The position numbers and the translations under genes were made by a program. Of a stretch of 64,000 nucleotides of DNA, positions 9,114-17,426 are shown one piece after another. Below the pieces are notes generated by a model. That model had not been told where the DNA came from. It worked only from the letters and a program-made list of their open reading frames with translations, and made no database searches. Source of the DNA: Bacteroidota bacterium (lineage in GTDB: Bacteria > Bacteroidota > Ignavibacteria > UBA10030 > UBA8401); contig JAJYOK010000007.1 of the NCBI GenBank assembly GCA_021796215.1, forward strand, positions 47,335 through 111,334. The letters run 5' to 3'. Position 1 is the stretch's first letter. Each line of letters opens with the position of its first letter.

Positions 9114-10699
9114 TACTTTTTCTTTAAGTGGAAAATGATTTCTGAATATGCGCCCTTGTTTTTCTCAGTGCGGTTTAATACAGGTCGTTTGAATTGATTT
9201 ACGATTTTCATTCCTGCATTTTCCGCGATGACAGGATACATGTTGTATTTGTCATTTGCCACTAAGAAAATGTCAAAATCTGAAACGAGATATTTTTTGG
9301 CGTTGTTCAAAACATCGCTGATACCTTGAATGTAACTCTGCTTTGCTTCCTTGCCTTGTCCTTTGAAAAGCGGACCGATTTCAAATTCATCGTGTCGGAC
9401 AAAGCCAAATAAATCATAGGCGTAGGCATGTTGTTCGTGATAGTCAATTAGTCCGACATAAGGTGGTGAAGAAAAAATCCCTTTGATTTTTTTCTTTTCA
9501 GCTAATTTTGCGAAAGCAGAATTTTTCTTTTTGAGTTCAGAGAAAATATCAATGGTTCTGCTGTCGCCAGTTAAGCAAACCTGAAAGGTTTGCGTTCTCA
9601 AAGTGTCAAAATGAGCAAGGCGTTTCACCGTGTCTTTAGAGTAAGTTTCCCACCATTTAAGAATTGAGAAAAGTGGTTTGCACATTTTACCGTGCTTTGC
9701 ACAATAATAAGTTGCAGTAATTGGCTCTAAAAGCGTAGCAAGGTCGGCATGAGTAGTTGCTCTGCAACTACGAATTGTCCGACTAAGGATTACGCTGATA
9801 ATTTTTTTCGTGTCAGCATTTTTTATTTTCTTGATTTCGTTGAACACGAATTCAATTTCTTCTCTGATGTGTTGCGAATACCATTTGTCTAAAAAAGTAT
9901 TTGACTTGTCTTGCCGCAATTTGATGTTGTATTGCTTTACAAGTTTGTTGTAAATCGGCAGAAACTCTTTTTCCTTCTCTGCTCCGAATTTCGCTTCGTC
10001 AATTTCTCCTTGGCGTAAACGATACTTGTATTCAGGAACCGGAAAATATTCGTTGTTGAATTCGTAGAGTGCTTGCAAAAGTTTTTGCTCAAACTCCAAT
10101 GTGTGGCTGTTTGTCAAAAAATCTTTGAGTGCTTTAGTGATGCGGTTGATTTCTGTTTGAACATCAACTAAATCATATTTCGTCACCTTGCAGTTTCCAA
10201 TGAGTGCGTTGAAAGCAGAAACATCAATACCGATTGCGTTCATTCCAAGTTCGCATGATTGAACCATTGTCGTTCCGCTACCGGAAAATGGGTCAAGAAT
10301 GATGTCGCCTTTTTTGAAATAGGTTTCTGTTTTGAATTTGTCGGTTTTGCTGTCAAGAAAATACTCTACGAGTTGCGGAATGAATTTGCCTTTGTATGGA
10401 TGCAGTCGGTGAACATGCTTTGTAGTTTCGGCTTCCTTGTATTGTTCAAATGACAAAGCCCAGTTTAAGTCGCTACCGAGTTGGTCTTTCCAGGAAACTT
10501 CTCGTTGTCCGTTGTAAGATTTGTAGTAGTTAGTTAAATTCTGTTTTGAAATTTGTGTTGAACCGTTATCGCCAATCTTCTTAATCCGTCCGTATTGAAT
10601 AAGGTAGGAGATATTGGCAGTCGTAACTGTCTTGCCGGTGTGCTTTGTCGCCCACTCGCTTGCTTCTTTTATTGTCAGTAATTCGTCTGTCGCTATCAT
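9113..10699 (-). CDS. Site-specific DNA methyltransferase (SPPY type, N4-cytosine or N6-adenine)
   Basis: This 528-residue protein is the modification partner of the TdeIII-type endonuclease. It begins with a helix-turn-helix-like segment (LLTIKEASEWATKH ... NISYLIQYGRIKKIG). The AdoMet motif is ILDPFSGSGTTMVQ (about 135-150), and the catalytic motif is SSPPYVGLIDYHEQHAYAYD (about 410). SPPY favours N4-methylcytosine. The start is the ATG at 10699, about 142 nt downstream of the cassette core site. Upstream is a TACCTTTG box (10731-10724) of the Bacteroidetes -7 type, unlike local promoters, which points to transfer from that phylum. Confidence 0.88.
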   Translation of the reverse strand: MIATDELLTIKEASEWATKHTGKTVTTANISYLIQYGRIKKIGDNGSTQISKQNLTNYYKSYNGQREVSWKDQLGSDLNWALSFEQYKEAETTKHVHRLHPYKGKFIPQLVEYFLDSKTDKFKTETYFKKGDIILDPFSGSGTTMVQSCELGMNAIGIDVSAFNALIGNCKVTKYDLVDVQTEINRITKALKDFLTNSHTLEFEQKLLQALYEFNNEYFPVPEYKYRLRQGEIDEAKFGAEKEKEFLPIYNKLVKQYNIKLRQDKSNTFLDKWYSQHIREEIEFVFNEIKKIKNADTKKIISVILSRTIRSCRATTHADLATLLEPITATYYCAKHGKMCKPLFSILKWWETYSKDTVKRLAHFDTLRTQTFQVCLTGDSRTIDIFSELKKKNSAFAKLAEKKKIKGIFSSPPYVGLIDYHEQHAYAYDLFGFVRHDEFEIGPLFKGQGKEAKQSYIQGISDVLNNAKKYLVSDFDIFLVANDKYNMYPVIAENAGMKIVNQFKRPVLNRTEKNKGAYSEIIFHLKKK

Positions 10700-10968
10700 T
10701 TTTTATTCTCTTGTCAAGTTACACAAAGGTAATTTTTTGGTCGGTCAAATCATTCCAAAGTTGTCAAATATTTTACACAAAGTCAGTGTCAAAACTTTGT
10801 CGGTTGAAAGTTGCACGGTCGCAAAAAGAGTTGCCGCCAACTTCTTGCTAACCGCATTATGGCGTTTAGCCGCCCAAATCTGGTATGCTAAACGCATTGC
10901 GTTTATTTCTTTTTCATCTGCACCAAAGTAAATAAATCACCCGCGAAGGTCAAGCAATGTGGGTTTGA
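10700..10968 (-). other. Leader and 5' boundary of the restriction-modification cassette
   Basis: Going upstream on the minus strand there is a promoter-like region, then the core site GTTGGCGGC (10841-10833). Beyond it are two overlapping inverted repeats, GCTAA.CGC/GCGTTTAGC (10847-10870) and GCGTTTAGC/GCTAAACGC (10862-10895). This looks like the end of another attC-like site belonging to a lost or unseen upstream cassette, but no complete R' box is recognisable. No gene is seen here. Confidence 0.5.
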
Positions 10969-11099
10969 GGTAGTGTCTCATTTTGGATGCCCGCCAAAAA
11001 CCTGCGGGCATGTCGTTGATGGGAAGTTCGTCATTCCCGAACGTTTTTGTCGGGAATCTAATAAACCTGTCACCAAATAGTTCAAAATGAGACACTACC
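10969..11099. mobile_element. MITE-like element with 17-bp terminal inverted repeats
   Basis: GGTAGTGTCTCATTTTG at 10969-10985 is repeated exactly inverted at 11083-11099. The 131-bp interior has no ORF. It holds two small hairpins: GCCCGCC..GCGGGC, and a CATTCCCG-type palindrome at 11026-11062. GTTTGAG occurs just outside both ends. The size and perfect ends suggest a non-autonomous insertion element. Confidence 0.65.
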
Positions 11100-11103
11100 G
11101 AGT

Positions 11104-11505
11104 TTGAGTGTTTACTCTTTTTTAGTTGGGAGAGGAACAGCGCAAGGAAAAGAGAAAATAGAAAAATCGGTGGGAAAATATCGTTTCAACCCGAATAATT
11201 CAATTCTCTGGTCGGATAATTGCATTTCCGGCTCGGATAATTCAATTTCCAACACGGATAATCCGATTTCCGGGAAGACTTGTCAGGTTTCCAAGACAAC
11301 TTGTCCAATTTCCCAGTCGGATAATCGCATTTCCAGCCCGGATAATCCTATTTCCCGGTCGGCCGGACCAATTTCCTAAATGGCTAATCCTATTTCCCGG
11401 TCGGTTAGATCAATTTCCAACACGGATAATTCTATTTCCCAAACGGATAATTGTTCCCCTGAATCGGAAAATCAGATTTCCGGGAAGTCTTGTCGAATAG
11501 GTTAA
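11104..11505 (+). pseudogene. Heptapeptide-repeat ORF interrupted by one nonsense codon
   Basis: An ATG at 11104 opens a frame whose C-terminal two thirds consist of seven-residue units like SDNSIS-x, encoded by 21-bp DNA repeats. A TAA at 11377-11379 stops it after 91 codons. The same frame and repeat phase continue to a second stop at 11503-11505, which would give 133 residues. Either one codon was mutated or this is a decaying minisatellite that was never a gene. No signal peptide or known domain is seen. Confidence 0.4.
11187..11505. repeat. Degenerate 21-bp tandem repeat (about 15 units)
   Basis: Units keep an exact 21-bp phase, with a rough consensus CGGATAATnCnATTTCC preceded by four variable bases. 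Two subfamilies alternate: CGGATAAT units, and units with ACTTGTC or GGACC-like cores. Divergence is high (no two units identical over 21 bp by eye), so the array is old, but length is conserved. Confidence 0.85.
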
Positions 11506-11524
11506 GCGGAAAACTCGGTCAAAT

Positions 11525-12049
11525 TTAATTAACCCCTTTTTCTTTTAAATAGTCTTCAAACTTTGTATTGACGTACCGGTTGTCGGCAATGTAGGAAAGG
11601 ATATTGGAAAATCTTCCGGCATCAACATAGCCGGGAAGGGAAGTGATCGGGTTGCCGTCTTCTTTAAGAAAGATAGTTGTCGGGTAACCGTTCACGCCGA
11701 ATGCCTGAGCCAAGCCCGAAGCAGTGTACGATTGTCCTTTATAGTGCACCGATTCGTTGCTTTCGGCATTCAGCCGGATTGTGACAAAATTCTTTTTCAG
11801 ATAATCGGCAACGGAAGCGTCGGAGTACACATCTGAATCCATCTTCTTGCACCACGTGCACCAATCGGTGTACACGTCAATCAGCACTTTTTTATTTTGA
11901 TTGCTTGCCTGCTGCATGCCCGCGTCAAACGAATTCCACGTAACGTTTTTGCCTTCATGCGCGGAATTACGCATTGTCGTTACGCCGTAAAGAACAACTG
12001 CAACAGCAGCAATTGATAGCGTAATTGCTATATGTTTCATCTTAATCAT
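11525..12049 (-). CDS. Thioredoxin-fold protein with WCTWC active site, membrane anchored or exported
   Basis: The ATG at 12049 has AAGGAG seven nt upstream and is chosen over the longer frame to 12079. The 174-residue product has an N-terminal hydrophobic helix (IAITLSIAAVAVVLYGV), so it is exported or tethered. The thioredoxin domain has VLIDVYTDWCTWCKKMDSDV, where WCTWC is the redox pair, and a cis-Pro in GVNGYPTTIFL. It resembles the Thioredoxin_7/DsbD-gamma-like group that reduces or isomerises periplasmic disulfides. It is isolated between repeats and the glycan cluster. Confidence 0.88.
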   Translation of the reverse strand: MIKMKHIAITLSIAAVAVVLYGVTTMRNSAHEGKNVTWNSFDAGMQQASNQNKKVLIDVYTDWCTWCKKMDSDVYSDASVADYLKKNFVTIRLNAESNESVHYKGQSYTASGLAQAFGVNGYPTTIFLKEDGNPITSLPGYVDAGRFSNILSYIADNRYVNTKFEDYLKEKGVN

Positions 12050-12120
12050 TGGATGCTCCTTGAAATAATTGAGTTTCAAGTTTAAAGTTGCAAGTTCAAG
12101 ATTTATGACTTCAAATCTAC

Positions 12121-12161
12121 AGACTTTGAACTTTAGACTTTGAACTTTAGACTTTGAACTT
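12121..12161. repeat. Short tandem repeat, 14-bp unit, three copies
   Basis: AGACTTTGAACTTT is repeated nearly exactly three times in the gap upstream of the thioredoxin-like gene. It is preceded by looser TTTAAAGTTGCAAGTT-type sequence. No function is apparent. Confidence 0.8.
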
Positions 12162-12184
12162 ACTATACTAACATTAGATGCAGG

Positions 12185-13288
12185 CTAAGCCGTTCCGGAT
12201 TCAACAGGTTTGCTGAAAACGGATTCAAATTCATCAATCATCCGTTCGCGGGTGAATTTTTCTTCGACAATCTGCCTCCCGCGCAAGCCCATTGCTGCGG
12301 ATTTTGTAGAATCAGAAAGGAGGGAATCAATCGCCTGTGCCAACGCATCGGCATTTTTGGGCGGCACAAGAATGCCCGATTTGTTATGTTCAACGATTTC
12401 AGGAATGCTGCTTGTCGCTGTTGCGACCGTTGGAAGCTTTGCCGCCATCGCTTCAACAAGCACGTAGCCGAATCCTTCCCACAATGAAGGAAGAACAAGC
12501 ATGGAGCTTTGCAAAAGAATGTTTGGAACGTCGCTGCGGAATCCAGCCGTCACAATATTTTTTTGCAAATTATGTTGAACGATAAACTGCTGAATTACAT
12601 TTTCCATTTTCCCTTTTCCGGCAATGAAAAGAATTGCTTCAGGAAATTCTGCGTGAACGGAAAGCCATGCTTCCAAAAGATAATGCAGTCCTTTTCGTTC
12701 ATCCAATTGTCCGACAAACGTGACAAGCGGGGAAGATGGAGGAAGATGAAATTCATTTCTGATGTCGCTCGTTGTTCCGTTGTCGTAACGCGAAAGAGCG
12801 ATTCCTTTGTAGATAATTTTTGTGCGTTTCGCATCTAGCCACGGCGCGCTGGCAAGAATAGTTTGCTGTGTCGCTTTTGAGTTGACGACAATTTTTGTTG
12901 CAAGCACATTGTATGCGAAACGGTAGCGGAGGGTGTTCTTCAACGGATAATCAATTTCACGGCTTGGAACTATTCCGCGAACGCCGGCAAGTTTCGCTGC
13001 AATTCCGCCGAAGCGCAAATCTTTGTCCATGTTCGTGCAAATGACATTGATTTTTTTTTCTTTCATAATACGCCGCGCATTCCAGATAACCAATGGATCG
13101 AAATCACCGCCGATGCGTATCGCGTGAACATCAAATCCTTGTGCTGAAGCATTCTGTGCAAGTTCTGTTTTCGGCCTGCAAATTAACGAAACAGAATGGC
13201 CGCGTTCTTTCAATCCCGACATAATGTCGAGCAGCCAGACTTCTCCGCCGCCCCACATTTGAATTGAACTGATGAAGAGAATATTCAT
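12185..13288 (-). CDS. Glycosyltransferase family 4
   Basis: This 367-residue GT-B enzyme has an N-terminal acceptor domain beginning MNILFISSIQMWGGGEVWLL (glycine-rich loop). The C-terminal donor domain has LVTFVGQLDERKGLHYLLEA, LPSLWEGFGYVLVEAMAAK (with the EGFGYVLVEAMA retaining-transferase signature) and IPEIVEHNKSGILVPP. It transfers a sugar from a nucleotide donor to a glycan under assembly at the cytoplasmic face. It is the last gene of the minus-strand polysaccharide block, separated from the next GT4 by a palindromic repeat. Confidence 0.9.
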   Translation of the reverse strand: MNILFISSIQMWGGGEVWLLDIMSGLKERGHSVSLICRPKTELAQNASAQGFDVHAIRIGGDFDPLVIWNARRIMKEKKINVICTNMDKDLRFGGIAAKLAGVRGIVPSREIDYPLKNTLRYRFAYNVLATKIVVNSKATQQTILASAPWLDAKRTKIIYKGIALSRYDNGTTSDIRNEFHLPPSSPLVTFVGQLDERKGLHYLLEAWLSVHAEFPEAILFIAGKGKMENVIQQFIVQHNLQKNIVTAGFRSDVPNILLQSSMLVLPSLWEGFGYVLVEAMAAKLPTVATATSSIPEIVEHNKSGILVPPKNADALAQAIDSLLSDSTKSAAMGLRGRQIVEEKFTRERMIDEFESVFSKPVESGTA

Positions 13289-13322
13289 TCGTGAAATAAT
13301 TTTATCGCCGCTAAACCGGATG

Positions 13323-13387
13323 GCGTCATTCCTGCGAAAGCGGGAATCCAGTTGTGGGTGCCCGACTAAAGCGTTCGGGCATGACGG
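13323..13387. repeat. Palindromic element (CATTCCCG family), intergenic copy
   Basis: GCGTCATTCCTGCGAAAGCG begins it and GGGCATGACGGC ends it, with internal hairpins CCTGCGAAAGCGGG and GCCCGACTAAAGCGTTCGGGC. It lies between two GT4 genes and is related to the in-gene copy at 6341. Confidence 0.72.
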
Positions 13388-13396
13388 CTTTGTAGA

Positions 13397-14449
13397 TCAA
13401 TGCTTCTGTTTTTTAACATCTTCTAACACCGATTTATACACTTCAAGCGTTTTTTGTGCGACATGCTTCCAAAGATAATTTGCTTTGATATGTTTTTGGA
13501 GCCGGTCATCTTTAGGTTTTTTCAGTGCGGCGAGAATACCGTTTCGAATCGAGTCAACGGAATTTGGTTCGACATATTCTGCCATGTCATTGAAATATTC
13601 TTTTGTCCCGCCGTGCGGAGTAATAACAATTTTGGCGCCGGCAAGTCCGGCTTCAAGCGCGGCGATACCGGGAGTTTCGTATAACGATGGGAGAGCAAAC
13701 ACATCGCACGCGGCGTATGCTGAGGCAAGCAGTTTTGAATCATTTAGCAATCCATCAATCAGGAGAATATTTTTATTTTGTGCCGCTTCGCGCACGCACT
13801 GCTCACCTGCGCTGTTTTTAGAAATCTTTCCAACGATCACCGCCGGGCGGTCAATTGATTTCAACGCGCGGATAAGCCCAAGAACATTTTTCCGTGCCGG
13901 ACCAATATGTCCGACACTCAAAATAAAATCTTTCACTCCGTATTTTTTAATAAAGAGGGACGGATTCCCTGACTGAAATCGCGATTCAACTCCGTTCGGC
14001 ACAACGCTGATTTTTTTCTCATCAACGCCGAGTCCGTGAACAACAAGTTCCGCTTCTTCATGTGTATTTGGAAGAACTTTTTTTGACCAGCCACAGATGT
14101 TCCGCGTGATGTTATAATCGGAATAGATGCCGGGACGGAATTTATTCAAAAATGAATTTCCTGCTATCGCTGTGCGAATTGTTCGTGCAGCATGCTGCGT
14201 AAAAAAAATAGGGGACGTAACGAAAGGAATTCCGGCAAGATGAAGATTTCGTGCGAGGTGAAATGTTCCGATGTTTGCAGAAAATAAATGAACAAGATCA
14301 TAGTCGGATTGAGAAAACGGTTTCCACGGATCAAACAGCCCGACGTTGACTCCAAGCTTTTCCAGTTCTTTTTTTGTCTGAAGAATCTGTACCAGCGGTC
14401 CGCCGTGATTCATGGAAACTGCTTCAAAACATGCCATGATGATATTCAT
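13397..14449 (-). CDS. Glycosyltransferase family 4
   Basis: This 350-residue protein is of GT4 type. The N-terminus has MNHGGPLVQILQTKKELEKL. The donor domain has VVPNGVESRF, FILSVGHIGPARKNVLGLIR, VFALPSLYETPGIAALEAGL and ITPHGGTKEYF. The E-x7-E signature appears as ETPGIAALE. Its ATG overlaps the stop of the deacetylase-like gene by four bases (ATGA), so it is co-translated with the upstream polysaccharide genes. Donor and acceptor sugars cannot be inferred. Confidence 0.89.
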   Translation of the reverse strand: MNIIMACFEAVSMNHGGPLVQILQTKKELEKLGVNVGLFDPWKPFSQSDYDLVHLFSANIGTFHLARNLHLAGIPFVTSPIFFTQHAARTIRTAIAGNSFLNKFRPGIYSDYNITRNICGWSKKVLPNTHEEAELVVHGLGVDEKKISVVPNGVESRFQSGNPSLFIKKYGVKDFILSVGHIGPARKNVLGLIRALKSIDRPAVIVGKISKNSAGEQCVREAAQNKNILLIDGLLNDSKLLASAYAACDVFALPSLYETPGIAALEAGLAGAKIVITPHGGTKEYFNDMAEYVEPNSVDSIRNGILAALKKPKDDRLQKHIKANYLWKHVAQKTLEVYKSVLEDVKKQKH

Positions 14450-16005
14450 TGTGTCCTCTTATACCATTCGTCTAACACATTAATAATTGGATGGCGGAAA
14501 TCAAATCTTCGTGTCCGGTTGATGTCTGTCGGCGGAGTGTACTGCATCGTCCATCGCTGTTTATGCAATTTAGAAATTTGGATTATATTTTCAGCCGGTA
14601 TAATCGCTTCTTGCTGGTCCGGGAAAAAGATTCGCCATCGCACATCGCTTTTGTTTGACGGGGTTGAAAAGGCGAGAGTATCTTTTTCATTATCGTAATT
14701 GATTGCCGAAGAGTGCGTGAGCCTTTTTTTCCACCATGTCGCATAGCCGGAATATGAAATGTTTCGGATCCCGTGTTCTTTAAGAAATTGAAACACAAAT
14801 TCAATCACATCATTATAATGATGCGTCGGATGATGATAGAGATTGATGATTTCACGTTCGGCAATTTTTTTCTCCATCACTGCGCGAAAATATGATTTCA
14901 TTTCTTCCCGTGAATACGATGCTCGGCGGAGACTGCCGGGGCAAATAGGGTGAATTGGAATTTGCAACACGCTAGACGGTGTTCCTTCAACAAGCGGAAA
15001 AAGCGGAAAGTCATCGTAGTCGTAGCTAAATTCCGACGAAAATGTTATTCCCATCTCGCTGAATGTTTTAGCAATTGCTTCATTCCAAGTGCCGTACGGT
15101 GCAGCCGCGCCCGATGCTGAGAGTCCTGCTCCGTGAAAAAGCATCTGCGCAATTGCAAAGTTACGAAGGTTTTTTTCGCGTGAGTGATACGTGCGATGGT
15201 CATAGCAATGAATGCCGGCCTCTTGGTTTCCAAAATTCTGAAAATCTGATAACCATGTTTGATGACTTTTCGTGTCGAGAAACCACATTGCTGCAACATC
15301 ATACTGCTTGCACACATCATGAAGCGACATAACTTCTTCGCGGCTTCCTTTATCGGAATCCACACGGAATGTGAACATCGTTTGTGTATTCTCAGGGAAA
15401 AACCATTTGTGTGCGAACGGCAAATTTCTTTTGTGGTGAAGAAGCGCGAGCAAATCCATGAATAATTTTCGCAGCGTTCCTTTCGAAGTTCGTGCGACAA
15501 CTTCTGAGGGAAGCCGTTCTTTTGTAAAATAGAAATTTTTCCTGCACGAACGACTGTTGCTTATTGTTTCACCGAAATCAATCGGAATGGATATGAAGAA
15601 ACCTCTGGCAATCTTGCCCGATGAATACCATCCCGAAGTTTCCATTGAGACATCATCTGGAAAGTTTTTCTCTTTGGAACCGTTCGAGTACACATCTATC
15701 ATATCGGTTGGAGTAAAATTCGGAAACTCTTGTGGGGCTATTGTTGTACTCGAGGTTTTAGTTGAATTAGAACCGATGATTGAAGAGCCTTTGCCGTTAA
15801 TGGAAAGTACCGCTCCGCCGTTCACAAGATAGGAGCGAAGCGCCTTGCGCTCTGATGCCGTTGGTTCCTTGTTCACGATAATAACAGAATAGTTTTGCGG
15901 AAGAATCTCGCGTTCGTCTCCGAGAGCTTCCCATGCAACACCAACTTGCTGGAGAAGAAGATGCCAACCACTATTCGCATCAAGAATTCCGACAGTAAGT
16001 CTCAC
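14446..16005 (-). CDS. Polysaccharide deacetylase-like (NodB-fold) protein
   Basis: A GTG at 16005 is chosen as start. It lies eight nt after GGAG and overlaps the flippase stop as GTGA. The longer frame to 16074 would run deep into the flippase. The 519-residue product has an N-terminal ~170-residue domain resembling a glutamine-amidotransferase-like sandwich (YSVIIVNKEPTASERKALRSY). A NodB-like domain follows, with TFRVDSDKGSREEV, EAGIHCYDHRTYHSR, GAAAPYGTWNEAI and NLYHHPTHHYNDV. The usual TFDDG becomes FRVDSD, so catalysis is uncertain. It probably modifies or recognises the glycan made by this cluster. Confidence 0.75.
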   Translation of the reverse strand: MRLTVGILDANSGWHLLLQQVGVAWEALGDEREILPQNYSVIIVNKEPTASERKALRSYLVNGGAVLSINGKGSSIIGSNSTKTSSTTIAPQEFPNFTPTDMIDVYSNGSKEKNFPDDVSMETSGWYSSGKIARGFFISIPIDFGETISNSRSCRKNFYFTKERLPSEVVARTSKGTLRKLFMDLLALLHHKRNLPFAHKWFFPENTQTMFTFRVDSDKGSREEVMSLHDVCKQYDVAAMWFLDTKSHQTWLSDFQNFGNQEAGIHCYDHRTYHSREKNLRNFAIAQMLFHGAGLSASGAAAPYGTWNEAIAKTFSEMGITFSSEFSYDYDDFPLFPLVEGTPSSVLQIPIHPICPGSLRRASYSREEMKSYFRAVMEKKIAEREIINLYHHPTHHYNDVIEFVFQFLKEHGIRNISYSGYATWWKKRLTHSSAINYDNEKDTLAFSTPSNKSDVRWRIFFPDQQEAIIPAENIIQISKLHKQRWTMQYTPPTDINRTRRFDFRHPIINVLDEWYKRTQ

Positions 16006-17426
16006 ACTAATCGCTCCTTTAAAAAAATCAAATCGTTCTTTGTCACGCCTTTGAACAAGACGAGACATGAACAATAGATGATGATGCCGATTAGGATTGC
16101 AGCAATTGGATTGTAACGAAGGGAAAAAATGCTCACAGCCATTGCTGCAGACGAAAATAGCGTAGCGAGCACGAAAGAATAATTTTTTATCCCGACAATT
16201 TTTTTCACTTCATAAAACATTACTGCCATCATTATACCTTCTCCAGCGGCCATTGTTACCGCAGCTCCGAACGCACTCCACCATGCTGTTGCAGCGATTA
16301 ACACAATAATAAGAACCGAGGAAATGCTTATTGTTATTGCCGAGTACCGTTTTTCTTTTCCTCCGGCGATGAGAACGTACGCAAAAATGCTGTTAAGTAT
16401 AGTGAAGAGAAAGTAAAAAATCAGAATCTGAAGAAGAACTCCTGCCGTGCCGTATCCGCTTCCAAAAATGAGATGAATAATCGGCTCTGCAAGGATGACG
16501 CCGCCAATGCACAGTGGTACGGCTGCAAGAAATACATATCTCACCGCGCGATGTACGTGTGCCGGAACATTTTCCGGCGCGAGGCTGAAATTCCGCGCGA
16601 TGAGCGGATAAAAAAGAAAGTAGATCGCACGGTCAATTGCGAGGAGGAAGAAAACAATTTTTGAAGCAGCACTGTAATTCCCGATTTCCGTTGTTGTAGA
16701 AAAAATTCCAAGCAGGAAGACCGGGAGATTGAGGACGATCTGCGCAAGAATTCCGGCTAACCCGACCGGAAGCGACTGTGAGAGAAGTGAATGCCATGAA
16801 ATAGAACCGAAATCAGCACTATCAACTCTGCTTTTGCCGGTATCAAGAGCGGCGTTTTTTTTCTTCATCGCAATAAAAAGCGCCGCAGCGTTTACCACAG
16901 AACTAACAAAAAAAGAAATCGGCACAATGAAAAGTGATGGAGTTAACTTCGCAAGAGAAAAAACCGCTATCGTAAAAACAAAAGTTGCGAGAAAGCGATT
17001 CATTCCTATAATATCAATTCGTTCCTTTCCCTGGAAAAACCATTCAATTTGAAATGCAAACGGAAGAATTGACAATGCGTACAGTGCAACAATAAAGCGA
17101 AGTTCAGTTGAAACAATAAAAAGGAATGATGCGCTGATCACCACTGCACACAAGAGTATTGCCAAAATGAATCTCACCGTCGTGATTTTTCTGATAAGCG
17201 GGGCGTCGCCGCCAATTTGTTGAGAGACCAATCGTGTTCCAATAATGTGGACGCCCGGACTTGCAAACAAAATCATGAAGGCAAGGATCGCAATTCCGTA
17301 ATTGATTGCACCGAAACCGTCCACGCCGAAGGTTCGTGCAATGTACGCTGTGACGACAAATCCCAGCAAACGATTAGCAAAATCATAACCGAACAGCGAA
17401 AGAATATTTTTGGAATGGGATTTCAC
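16002..17426 (-). CDS. Oligosaccharide flippase (Wzx/MATE-like, polysaccharide biosynthesis protein)
   Basis: This 474-residue membrane protein has about 12-14 hydrophobic segments. It begins ILSLFGYDFANRLLGFVVTA, typical of the Wzx/RfbX family that flips lipid-linked oligosaccharides to the periplasmic face. FGVDGFGAINYGIAILAF is the usual second-helix region. Its ATG shares four bases with the upstream GT4 stop, and its stop is shared with the deacetylase start. The block GT4-flippase-deacetylase-GT4 is therefore one translationally coupled operon for an exported polysaccharide. Confidence 0.9.
   Translation of the reverse strand: MKSHSKNILSLFGYDFANRLLGFVVTAYIARTFGVDGFGAINYGIAILAFMILFASPGVHIIGTRLVSQQIGGDAPLIRKITTVRFILAILLCAVVISASFLFIVSTELRFIVALYALSILPFAFQIEWFFQGKERIDIIGMNRFLATFVFTIAVFSLAKLTPSLFIVPISFFVSSVVNAAALFIAMKKKNAALDTGKSRVDSADFGSISWHSLLSQSLPVGLAGILAQIVLNLPVFLLGIFSTTTEIGNYSAASKIVFFLLAIDRAIYFLFYPLIARNFSLAPENVPAHVHRAVRYVFLAAVPLCIGGVILAEPIIHLIFGSGYGTAGVLLQILIFYFLFTILNSIFAYVLIAGGKEKRYSAITISISSVLIIVLIAATAWWSAFGAAVTMAAGEGIMMAVMFYEVKKIVGIKNYSFVLATLFSSAAMAVSIFSLRYNPIAAILIGIIIYCSCLVLFKGVTKNDLIFLKERLV

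Noticed and set aside
11187..11505. Possible CRISPR array
   Set aside because: Units are contiguous 21-bp degenerate repeats without spacers, and no cas genes are near.
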